From a virus, in the IMG/VR virus record IMGVR_UViG_3300034374_011126, positions 1-21,931 of that record: a stretch of DNA of 21,931 nucleotides; one strand, written 5' to 3'. Both the position numbers and the translations under genes were made by a program. The notes below the pieces were generated by a model. The model saw nothing but the letters and a program-made list of their open reading frames with translations, ran no database searches and was not told the DNA's origin. Of this stretch, positions 15,863-21,769 are shown in pieces; the stretch's first letter is position 1; each line of letters begins with the position of its first letter.

Positions 15863-16124
15863 CTGAACACACCGCTTCTGCTGCCTCCATCTTAGACGCA
15901 ATTCGAAGAATATCGCCAGGCTGGACGTCTAGAACTAAACAAATACGTTCCAGAACCTCAGGAGAAGGAATGTAGTACTGGTCAGAATAAATTTTTCTGG
16001 TAGTAGTGGGTGATAAATCAGAAACTTTACTGAATCTAAAAGATGTCATATTGTTACTGTCCAACACTTTTTGTAAAGTGTTGATCAGACGACCCTCAGT
16101 CGGGTATGACGAATAGAAAGGCAT
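15855..16124 (-). CDS. XRE/Cro-type helix-turn-helix protein
   Basis: An 89-aa protein with a Cro/C1-type HTH at about residues 12-75. A first helix LINTLQKVLDSNNM is followed by the turn and recognition helix SPTTTRKIYSDQY and then EVLERICLVLDVQPGDIL. The C-terminus is a short helix. It probably binds DNA as a dimer. It is unusual that a regulator is co-translated with virion-like genes (8-nt overlap with the next start). The ATG at 16124 is chosen over a TTG at 16136. Confidence 0.78.
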   Translation of the reverse strand: MPFYSSYPTEGRLINTLQKVLDSNNMTSFRFSKVSDLSPTTTRKIYSDQYYIPSPEVLERICLVLDVQPGDILRIASKMEAAEAVCSGV

Positions 16125-16152
16125 CGCGCCGCCCAAGATATCAGTATTTTAA

Positions 16153-16476
16153 CTATATCGTGACGAAATAAGATTCGTCTAAACCTGCTTCCTTAATAAG
16201 GATATTACAAGTTATAGCGTTGAGTGAATACCACGTGGTCTGATGGTACCCAGATACTTCTCCCAGTTTCTTAACGTTACACAGTAACGGCCGATCTTCG
16301 TAAACAGAACATCGGTTACCTTCCAACATTGAGCAGCTCCCGTCTTCGTTTGGTTCGTGGGGGAACTCTTTCAGCGCTTTATAAAGCACAGGAAGAGACT
16401 TCATAGCCTCTGCGTTATTTAGAGTGTCACGTATTTTCTGGCAACACACGCCGCAACCGGTGCAAGGAAACTCCAT
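16153..16476 (-). CDS. YkgJ-type cysteine-cluster protein
   Basis: A 107-aa protein with the YkgJ/UPF0153 pattern: CTGCGVCCQKI (5-15), then C48 in GSCSML, C56 in NRCSVY, C66 in PLLCNV, and a late C90. These cysteines probably bind zinc or an Fe-S cluster. Family members are called Fe-S oxidoreductase-like, but no activity is firmly known. It starts 2 nt after the GT2-like stop, so the two are one operon, which hints at a shared role in glycan or protein modification. Confidence 0.82.
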   Translation of the reverse strand: MEFPCTGCGVCCQKIRDTLNNAEAMKSLPVLYKALKEFPHEPNEDGSCSMLEGNRCSVYEDRPLLCNVKKLGEVSGYHQTTWYSLNAITCNILIKEAGLDESYFVTI

Positions 16477-16478
16477 TT

Positions 16479-17246
16479 TTAGAACCCCAAGTTTTTACGA
16501 CGAACAAAGTCCAAATTGTACGTAGTCAGACTCACAGGCAAAGCCTCATTATTAAAAGGATGAGGGTAGACCTCCCCTTCAATGTGTGCTTGCCAAGCGG
16601 GACTCCATTTAGCGTGCAGATAATGTTTGTTCATTTCGTGCGCAATATGGATCTTTTCAGCTAAAGCTGGTTCACTCCGCCAAGTTTGAGAGCCGTCTGC
16701 ATAGTCCCCACAGGTCTCCCCGTGGAAATAAGGCACGCCTACAGACATATGACGCTTTAATTCAGTGTGCTTAAAACGCATCCCATAGTCCATATCCTCA
16801 CAGTACGCAGGGTACAAATTCTCGTCGAAAATTCCGTACTGCTGCACAACCCAATCCTTCAAAAGAAAGATATCCCAACTACCGTTTTCCCCGTGAACAA
16901 TCCCAGTTTCGGGATCCTCAGCATGGGACACCATAGTTTTTAAAAACCCTGGCGTGTACATAAGATCATGGTTTGTAATTATCCAGTAAGGTGCATTCAT
17001 AAAGCACTTTATAATTAAATTCCAAGCTCCTGAGCACCCAATATTAGCAGGCATATGACATACAACTACCTTGTTTACGTACTTATGTGGGAGTTTAGTA
17101 AGTAAATCTAGTTCTTCTGTTATCTGGTCACGACCATTATTGTTAAATACAACAAAAGTGTCTACAGGGTAATCTATGCTGTAAAACAGTCTGTAGACCC
17201 AATGAGGTGCGTTTACGACAGCTGTGCCTAAAACAGGTATCGTCAT
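16479..17246 (-). CDS. GT2-like glycosyltransferase
   Basis: A 255-aa GT-A-type protein. It has TIPVLGTAVVNAP at the start, ANIGCSGAWNLIIK (67-80) in the nucleotide-binding half, NHD (92-94) in place of the DxD metal motif, and CEDMDYGMRFKH (149-160) as the ED catalytic-base region seen in rhamnosyl- and other GT2 enzymes. It is complete at the C-terminus. The ATG at 17246 is preferred to a TTG at 17252. Its start faces the divergent FkbM methyltransferase 43 nt away. Confidence 0.83.
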   Translation of the reverse strand: MTIPVLGTAVVNAPHWVYRLFYSIDYPVDTFVVFNNNGRDQITEELDLLTKLPHKYVNKVVVCHMPANIGCSGAWNLIIKCFMNAPYWIITNHDLMYTPGFLKTMVSHAEDPETGIVHGENGSWDIFLLKDWVVQQYGIFDENLYPAYCEDMDYGMRFKHTELKRHMSVGVPYFHGETCGDYADGSQTWRSEPALAEKIHIAHEMNKHYLHAKWSPAWQAHIEGEVYPHPFNNEALPVSLTTYNLDFVRRKNLGF

Positions 17247-17289
17247 AACCAAATTTAACTGGTATTATGTTAGCACTGACGAAAGACTG
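17247..17289. promoter_or_regulatory. Divergent promoter region, GT2 / FkbM genes
   Basis: This gap contains, on the plus strand, TGGTATTAT, an extended -10 type box, followed by TTAGCACTGAC and the ATG at 17290. TAGCACTGA also lies before the plus-strand methyltransferase at 19672. No -35 is needed for an extended -10, and none is clear. The leftward signal is not obvious. Confidence 0.4.
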
Positions 17290-17997
17290 ATGGCCATCTG
17301 CGTCTGGAACCCTGAACTAGATCAAATCACTGCAGCGCAGGGGCTGACCTTCCTGATGCACCGTGACGATTCAGCACAGTGTCAGATGCACCAAGTAGGG
17401 ATTCCAGAAGCCTCAATCGTTAACTGGGCGAGCAACCAGTTCTCCAACAAAGAAAAACTATTTATTGATGGTGGAGCCCATATGGGCGTCTATTCGATAA
17501 TGCTGGCAGACAAATTTAAACAGGTGCACAGTTTTGAAGCTCAACGAAGAACGTACAACCAGCTGTGCGGGAACATTTTTCTAAACGAAAAAGCCAATAT
17601 CTACCCGCACAACGTCGCGTTGACAAATCAAGTAAAGGCCAATCAACTCACCACGCTGTCAATCGTGTCTGAAGATGGCGGTGGCTCCACGGTCTGCAAA
17701 CCTCATTCGCCTGTGCTGGCGACCGAACGCGTAAAGACAAAGACGATCGATAGCTACCACTTGGAAAATGTAGGTCTAATCAAACTAGATATTGAGGGGA
17801 ATGAACTCAGTGCGCTACAAGGCGCTCAATTTACGATCGAACGTAGCGGATACCCTCCGATAATTTTTGAAGCAAATGAAGATGAGTGGTACGCCGAACA
17901 GAAAAAAGAACTCTTTAACTACCTGAACGAAAACGATTACAACGTTATTGAAATTCGGCCATTTAAGAATATGTTTGCTGCTATCAAACGTCCATGA
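17290..17997 (+). CDS. FkbM-family methyltransferase
   Basis: A 235-aa SAM-dependent methyltransferase of the FkbM group, which O-methylates sugars and lipids. It shows the SAM-binding loop FIDGGAHMGVYS (58-69), an acidic residue E83 after the second strand, KTIDSY (151-156) and IKLDIEGNE (164-172), the last being the FkbM hallmark. It is complete. The ATG at 17290 is preferred to an in-frame GTG at 17224, which would overlap the divergent GT2 gene. Its end overlaps the dCMP deaminase by 14 nt, tail to tail. The acceptor is probably a sugar, given the GT neighbours. Confidence 0.87.
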   Translation: MAICVWNPELDQITAAQGLTFLMHRDDSAQCQMHQVGIPEASIVNWASNQFSNKEKLFIDGGAHMGVYSIMLADKFKQVHSFEAQRRTYNQLCGNIFLNEKANIYPHNVALTNQVKANQLTTLSIVSEDGGGSTVCKPHSPVLATERVKTKTIDSYHLENVGLIKLDIEGNELSALQGAQFTIERSGYPPIIFEANEDEWYAEQKKELFNYLNENDYNVIEIRPFKNMFAAIKRP

Positions 17998-18424
17998 GTA
18001 TCAACTCAATCTGCGCTTCTCGAAACATCTCCTGCGACATACGAAAGCTTTCCTCCCAACGATCCGGAATTGGGAGATTAGGAACAACGACGCGGGAGAA
18101 ACCGGCCTGAATTAATAAGGTGCAGCAACTGCTGCAAGGCAAAAAAGGCCAAACGTAAATATCTGAACCTTCTAGGGAAATGGCATTACGAGCGGCTTGT
18201 GCAACCGCATTTGCTTCCGCGTGGACGGTACGTAAATATTTTTCGTTTCGGTTCTCTAGGCGGCCAGGTAAATCTGCTACCCCACGAGGGAAGCCGTTGT
18301 ATCCGGTCGCCAGGATGCGGCGATCTCGGACGGCAACAGCTCCCACCTGAGTGCTGGGATCTTTGGACCAATGAGAGATGTGCTTCGCTAATTCAAGGAA
18401 ACGAAGATCCCACTTAGAGGACAT
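17984..18424 (-). CDS. dCMP deaminase (zinc-dependent cytidine/deoxycytidylate deaminase family)
   Basis: A 146-aa enzyme that would convert dCMP to dUMP, feeding dTMP synthesis for phage DNA. The zinc and catalytic motif HAEANA (68-73, with H68 ligand and E70 proton shuttle) and PCSSC (96-100, with two Cys ligands) are intact. DPSTQVGAVAV and GYNGFPRG upstream fit the dCMP deaminase subgroup. I chose the ATG at 18424, two bases after the previous stop; a TTG at 18433 is the alternative. Confidence 0.92.
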   Translation of the reverse strand: MSSKWDLRFLELAKHISHWSKDPSTQVGAVAVRDRRILATGYNGFPRGVADLPGRLENRNEKYLRTVHAEANAVAQAARNAISLEGSDIYVWPFLPCSSCCTLLIQAGFSRVVVPNLPIPDRWEESFRMSQEMFREAQIELILMDV

Positions 18425-18425
18425 A

Positions 18426-18812
18426 TCAGACAAAAGCTACGCGGTCAGCCGAGGCATCAGAACACAGGTAAACAGTACCCGGAGCCCACTCTTCTAATTT
18501 ACCGGTCTGGTCGTTTTTTACGACGTAAAACGGTTTCTTAGTTCCCGTACGTGTTGTCGATGCTCCGTACTCAACAATGACGCCAGTCTTGTTAGGGGCG
18601 GATAAGTTTGCGCTGGGCTTACGCTTACCCACGCGGTCGCCAATTTGAAACTTCATTTTGGGATGAGAAGAAGGTAGTTGTTTAAGATAACCGGATTTGT
18701 CTAGTACAGACAAAACCGCACGCATCCGGTGCAGCGACGATAAAGTCTCGTCTTTAAATTCGCTAGACCAGAAAGCATCTACACAAGCAAAAAGTAGTTG
18801 GCTTTCAGTCAG
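18426..18812 (-). CDS. Unknown protein with KOW/SH3-like C-terminal domain (start uncertain)
   Basis: The protein has an N-terminal helical part (LLFACVDAFWSS, then SSLHRMRAVLSVLDKSGYL) and a C-terminal beta-rich domain with MKFQIGDRVGKRKPS, TGVIVEYG, PFYVVKNDQTGKLEEWAPGTVYL, like a small KOW or SH3-like barrel. The reading frame stays open upstream to 19037, but that stretch is a shadow of the small Cys-rich gene and the tRNA. A natural-looking start would be a CTG at 18812 (then TESQLLF). GTG at 18845 lies only one nt past an AAGGAG and ATG at 18725 cuts the helix. The function is unknown. Confidence 0.6.
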   Translation of the reverse strand: MTESQLLFACVDAFWSSEFKDETLSSLHRMRAVLSVLDKSGYLKQLPSSHPKMKFQIGDRVGKRKPSANLSAPNKTGVIVEYGASTTRTGTKKPFYVVKNDQTGKLEEWAPGTVYLCSDASADRVAFV

Positions 18813-18975
18813 CTTTGACGGTGGAGTCGAAGAGGTAGTGCACACACTCCTTATCTGATGTGGGGTCGAAAAAACAAGCAAAAGACTGATGTCTGCTGTC
18901 CGGAGCTGTAACCCTGTAACAGGTAGTGCTCTCGGGACAACCTTGAAAGTTAGCGCACTTTGTGATGTCTGCCAT
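18805..18975 (-). CDS. Small Cys-rich protein (CYR-type)
   Basis: A 56-aa protein starting MADITKCANFQGCPESTTCYRVTAPD and continuing through QSFACFF to ECVHYLFD. Cysteines at 7, 13, 19, 34 and 43 with the CYR-(V/F)-T-A-P-(E/D) and QS motifs match a small phage protein type that I recall from cyanophages, probably metal-binding, of unknown role. The ATG is 13 nt past the CCA end of the tRNA, so the two are probably co-transcribed. Its end overlaps the next gene by 8 nt if the CTG start there is right. Confidence 0.75.
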   Translation of the reverse strand: MADITKCANFQGCPESTTCYRVTAPDSRHQSFACFFDPTSDKECVHYLFDSTVKAD

Positions 18976-18988
18976 AATTTGAAGTAAT

Positions 18989-19075
18989 TGGTAGCCGAGG
19001 CGGGACTTGAACCCGCAAGAGCGTACGCTCGACGCATTTTAAGTGCGTTCTGTTTACCAGTTTCAGCACTCGGCC
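18989..19075 (-). tRNA. tRNA-Leu(UAA)
   Basis: The minus strand folds as a class II tRNA. The acceptor is GGCCGAG with CTCGGCT (one G-U). The D-arm is CTG with CAG, containing AAACTGGTAAA. The anticodon stem is ACGCA with TGCGT, and the loop CTTAAAA has anticodon TAA. A long variable arm (GAGC with GCTC) marks tRNA-Leu. The T-arm is GCGGG TTCAAGT CCCGC. The discriminator is A followed by an encoded CCA. It has no intron, although many cyanobacterial tRNA-Leu(UAA) genes carry a group I intron. It reads UUA and UUG codons. Confidence 0.95.
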
Positions 19076-19084
19076 GACGGTGCC

Positions 19085-19090
19085 AGTATA
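19085..19090 (-). promoter_or_regulatory. -10 box of the tRNA-Leu gene
   Basis: TATACT on the minus strand lies 9 nt before the 5' end of the tRNA, and the sequence continues TATACTGGCAC. No matching -35 is seen. The 159-nt gap 19076-19234 shows no convincing gene; a 73-codon frame in it is rejected. Confidence 0.5.
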
Positions 19091-19234
19091 CAGGTAGTCT
19101 GGTGGCGGCGCCAGAACAACAGCTGCTTTTCGTGAACTAGGTGCCACGAGCTGACAAAACAGGCGTCTCCCCAGATTGAAGAGATACGTACGGAGTTGTC
19201 ATCGTGTTGTTCAGCCGACGTACAAGCCTCAAGC

Positions 19235-19555
19235 TCACCGGGAGCGGGCATCAAGCTGGGCTCGGTAGGCATCGGCATTAACACTGCAGGTCAGGTGCGC
19301 CCGGCTGTTAGAAGCTCGAACGCCCTGGTTAACGAAGTTTAGTATGCACTTGTCATAGTACTGATTACGCAATGCAGCATTTTCATTAAACATTGGGCTT
19401 TTCTGTTTCAGATGCACAGTGCCCATAAAGAACATAATGAGGAATGTGCAACCAGCAAGACCCGCCCACACCGAGGCGCCAATAATTTTATGGGTCTGCC
19501 ACACGGCAGCAGTAATAGGAAGATGCCGGGTGTCGATGTTGATTCGGGTTGTCAT
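19235..19555 (-). CDS. Small single-pass membrane protein
   Basis: A 106-aa protein with one hydrophobic segment (about 24-47, IIGASVWAGLAGCTFLIMFFMG) after a polar N-terminus, and a charged C-terminal part with two Cys. It looks like a single-pass inner-membrane protein. No family is recognised; a holin or spanin role is conceivable but nothing proves it. An extended -10 box lies 25 nt upstream of the ATG. Coding status is moderate because no SD is seen. Confidence 0.55.
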   Translation of the reverse strand: MTTRINIDTRHLPITAAVWQTHKIIGASVWAGLAGCTFLIMFFMGTVHLKQKSPMFNENAALRNQYYDKCILNFVNQGVRASNSRAHLTCSVNADAYRAQLDARSR

Positions 19556-19579
19556 GTGATTTGGGTGTGAACTGTGCTC

Positions 19580-19585
19580 AGTATA
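19580..19585 (-). promoter_or_regulatory. Extended -10 box of the membrane protein gene
   Basis: The minus strand reads TGCTATACTGAG, a TGnTATACT extended -10, about 25 nt before the ATG at 19555. The -35 is unclear, as is common with extended -10 promoters. Confidence 0.5.
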
Positions 19586-19671
19586 GCACGTTATGCGCCG
19601 CCCCGAGGTGGGACTCTATTGCTGCGCCCACGAGACTTTGCTTTATCATGGTGCTAGCACTGAACTGACAC

Positions 19672-20289
19672 ATGCCCGTCGATCTCGCTGAGAAATATGA
19701 GATTACACACGACTGGTACAAAAATCTTACCCGCAGTTACGACGCACTCCAATCCGAGCCACGAGCGCAAAAACTGCAATTCAAACCTGATTCTAAGCGA
19801 CTTATCCTCGAAGTCGGCATTTATGAGGGTGCCTCAACAGTTTGGTGGTCCGACAACCTCCTCAACCACCCCGAAAGCCGCATGATCACAATTGATCCGT
19901 TTACAGGATCAGACGAACATATTGCCAGCCCATCCCAGTATCCAACTCTAAACCGCATCGAATACATCGCCCGCACCAACATCGCTAAAAGCAAGAACCC
20001 CGGCAAGATTGATATCCGTAAAGGTTTGAGCTGGAACCTGTTCCCTGACCTCCTAGAGGACCTCGAAAAAGGTCTGGACATCCTATATATCGATGGATCC
20101 CACGAAACCGTGGCGGTCATGCGTGACCTCACCCTGTTTTACCCCTACGTAAAACCCGGTGGCGCCATAATTATCGACGACTACGCCTGGGAAAGCGTCA
20201 AAACGGGCGTCGATGCCTGCGTGGCAAGCTTCATGGACGTCGAAAACGGCTTCTGTTGCTTCAATCAGCTCTGGACCATCAAAAAATGA
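19672..20289 (+). CDS. Class I SAM-dependent methyltransferase (Methyltransf_24-like)
   Basis: A 205-aa protein with the SAM-binding loop LEVGIYEGAST (46-56), an acidic D75 after the second strand (MITIDPFTG), DILYIDGSH (136-144) and PGGAIIIDDY (162-171). The DGSH and DDY pattern is typical of the Methyltransf_24/CmcI-like group, often found with sugar biosynthesis or glycosylation genes. It is complete. The stop shares ATGA with the next gene start, so the two are coupled. The methyl acceptor is unknown. Confidence 0.85.
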   Translation: MPVDLAEKYEITHDWYKNLTRSYDALQSEPRAQKLQFKPDSKRLILEVGIYEGASTVWWSDNLLNHPESRMITIDPFTGSDEHIASPSQYPTLNRIEYIARTNIAKSKNPGKIDIRKGLSWNLFPDLLEDLEKGLDILYIDGSHETVAVMRDLTLFYPYVKPGGAIIIDDYAWESVKTGVDACVASFMDVENGFCCFNQLWTIKK

Positions 20290-21167
20290 CCAGATTTAAC
20301 GTAATTTGCACAGGTTCTGGCATCCATAAGTGGGGCAAATCCTGGATTGAGCACATGCTCAGCCACCTGAACTGCAAATTCCACTATTTAAACCCCTCAG
20401 ACGACATCCCACTCCTAGAAAAGTGCATTGTCGTCACCAACACAACGGAATCGTACTTCTACATCCGTCGTTTACAGCAAGCACACCTTAAATACGGCGT
20501 CATTCTGCTGTCTGATGAGTGCCTCGACTCCTCGTTGGCATTTTTAAATAACCCAGACTGCGTGTTCCTGGCTCGAAACTATGTGCATCCTGGGTGTTAC
20601 AGAAACTTTAAAGTATTCCACTTTGGTCTCGGCTACAAAAACGAGTTCGAAAAGCACGCAAGCCCACGCCGGACCGCATCAAACCGCGAGTTTTTGTGGA
20701 GTTTCACCGGTTCACTGAAGGCAGACCGCCAGCACGCCCTTAAAGTCTTTTCCCAATTCGAACCAAACTTCACTTACCTTGTCGAGAAGTTCGACGATCC
20801 AGAATATTTAACTACACGAAAATACGCCCAAACATTAAACGACAGCATCTTTGTCCTCGCACCAGCCGGTGGCGCCAGTAACGATTCGTTCAGGATTTAC
20901 GAAGCTCTGGAATGCGGAGCAATTCCGGTCGTAATGCGCAACACACCACACCTGCAAATCATGCCGAGTTACTGGCACGGAATTTTCCCAGGGTCAGATT
21001 TGCCGTTCATCATGGCTGACACGTGGGAAGAAGCAGCCGAACAGGTCCGAACCTTAATCGACACTAACCAAGTTGAAGCAGTACGCAGGGAATGTATGGA
21101 TTTCTGGCGTAGCTGGAAAAAATCTTGGAGGCTCGAATTCGAAAAACGAGCCGCCGGTCTCATTTAA
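20286..21167 (+). CDS. Exostosin / GT47-like glycosyltransferase
   Basis: A 293-aa protein with an exostosin-like C-terminal half. FTGSL (140-144) and FVLAPAGGASNDSFRIYEAL (189-208) followed by ECGAIPVV (209-216) match the donor-binding part of GT47/exostosin transferases. The N-terminal half is less clear (CTGSGIHKWGKSW near the start). I prefer the ATG at 20286, overlapping the previous stop as ATGA, to an earlier in-frame start at 20256. Its stop overlaps that of the convergent small gene. Confidence 0.78.
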   Translation: MTRFNVICTGSGIHKWGKSWIEHMLSHLNCKFHYLNPSDDIPLLEKCIVVTNTTESYFYIRRLQQAHLKYGVILLSDECLDSSLAFLNNPDCVFLARNYVHPGCYRNFKVFHFGLGYKNEFEKHASPRRTASNREFLWSFTGSLKADRQHALKVFSQFEPNFTYLVEKFDDPEYLTTRKYAQTLNDSIFVLAPAGGASNDSFRIYEALECGAIPVVMRNTPHLQIMPSYWHGIFPGSDLPFIMADTWEEAAEQVRTLIDTNQVEAVRRECMDFWRSWKKSWRLEFEKRAAGLI

Positions 21168-21322
21168 GACTCACTTTGAAGTCGTTCCTTCAGATAAGCC
21201 CGAAAGACTTCCTTACACTCTTCGTTACCGATACCTAAAGCCACGGCTGCCTTGGGTACGTTCCACCTTGCACGGAACAACATCTCCATCGGGTCCGGAT
21301 TATTTAACTTCGAGCTCTCCAT
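21164..21322 (-). CDS. Unknown 52-aa helical protein
   Basis: A short protein starting MESSKLNNPDPMEMLF, continuing ARWNVPKAAVALGIGNEECK and a charged C-terminal helix. The WNVPKAAVALGI segment resembles a helix-turn-helix start, so a small DNA-binding protein is possible. An in-frame TGA just upstream fixes the ATG at 21322. Its stop overlaps the stop of the convergent GT47-like gene. Confidence 0.55.
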   Translation of the reverse strand: MESSKLNNPDPMEMLFRARWNVPKAAVALGIGNEECKEVFRAYLKERLQSES

Positions 21323-21476
21323 TTTTATCCCAGCTCATGTATGCACTAAGGCGTTGCCGATCAACATCAGCTTGAAACTTAGCCACTGTCGTCGGTCCCT
21401 GACCGCTCAGCTTTATAAGTTTCTGCATTTGGCAGATAATCGAGGTAGGTTCGTCCTCTGCGACCGGTTGCGCCAT
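21300..21476 (-). CDS. Unknown 58-aa protein
   Basis: A short protein starting MAQPVAEDEPTSIICQMQKLIKLS, with VAKFQADVDRQRLSAYMSWD in the middle. It is helical and polar, with no family recognised. An AGGAA box precedes the ATG at 21476 by about 6 nt, supporting translation. Its last 23 nt overlap the next gene. Confidence 0.6.
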   Translation of the reverse strand: MAQPVAEDEPTSIICQMQKLIKLSGQGPTTVAKFQADVDRQRLSAYMSWDKNGELEVK

Positions 21477-21520
21477 GGGACTTCCTGCCCGCGATTAGGA
21501 ATAATTTACTCCAGCGGCAA

Positions 21521-21670
21521 TCAAAAAATCGAAGGCCCTGAATTATTTAACACAGGGCGATACTTGATCCCGCGATAACACAGCCACAGCGTGGCGCGAT
21601 GCACAAGAGACCACCAAGCCAGGTGATTCTCGTGATGTTGTTCGCGATCGTATGTAACACCGCGATACAT
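21521..21670 (-). CDS. Twin-YRG small protein (DUF4278-like)
   Basis: A 49-aa protein starting MYRGVTYDREQHHENHLAWW and containing CYRGIKYRP further on. The two YRG-(V/I)-x-Y motifs resemble DUF4278, a domain common in cyanobacteria with unknown role. This supports a cyanobacterial host. There is no clear SD. It is the first gene after the promoter at 21704-21731. Confidence 0.6.
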   Translation of the reverse strand: MYRGVTYDREQHHENHLAWWSLVHRATLWLCYRGIKYRPVLNNSGPSIF

Positions 21671-21682
21671 AATTGTCGTCAC

Positions 21683-21700
21683 TACAGTTCAGCAACTGTA
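21683..21700. promoter_or_regulatory. 18-nt inverted repeat, possible operator
   Basis: A perfect inverted repeat, TACAGTT, CAGC loop, AACTGTA, lies between the promoter and the ATG at 21670. No T-run follows on either side, so it is more likely a binding site or mRNA hairpin than a terminator. Confidence 0.5.
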
Positions 21701-21703
21701 ATT

Positions 21704-21731
21704 ATTATAAAAAGCGTAGAATGCGCTACAA
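21704..21731 (-). promoter_or_regulatory. Sigma70-like promoter of the small-gene rack
   Basis: On the minus strand TTGTAG (21726-21731), a 16-nt spacer and a perfect TATAAT (21704-21709) lie upstream of the gene at 21670. It is the best -35/-10 pair in the window and fits host RNA polymerase early or middle transcription. Confidence 0.6.
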
Positions 21732-21769
21732 AGTTTATTGTGTTACAAGACAAATTAAGAAAATATTAG

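Noticed and set aside
18813-19037. Upstream extension of the KOW-like gene to 19037
   Set aside because: It runs through the tRNA and over the 56-aa Cys-rich gene, which has the better protein pattern.
19063-19284. 73-codon minus-strand frame between the membrane protein and the tRNA
   Set aside because: It overlaps the tRNA 5' end and the membrane protein gene, starts with GTG without SD and has no family-like pattern.
19608-19631. GTGGG...CCCAC inverted repeat looking like a tRNA T-arm
   Set aside because: The 14-nt loop lacks the TTC motif and no acceptor or anticodon stem pairs around it, so it is not a second tRNA.
21073-21578. Two overlapping plus-strand frames after the GT47-like gene
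   Set aside because: They lie antisense to the small genes at 21164-21476, which have an SD and coupled starts; the plus frames show no motif.
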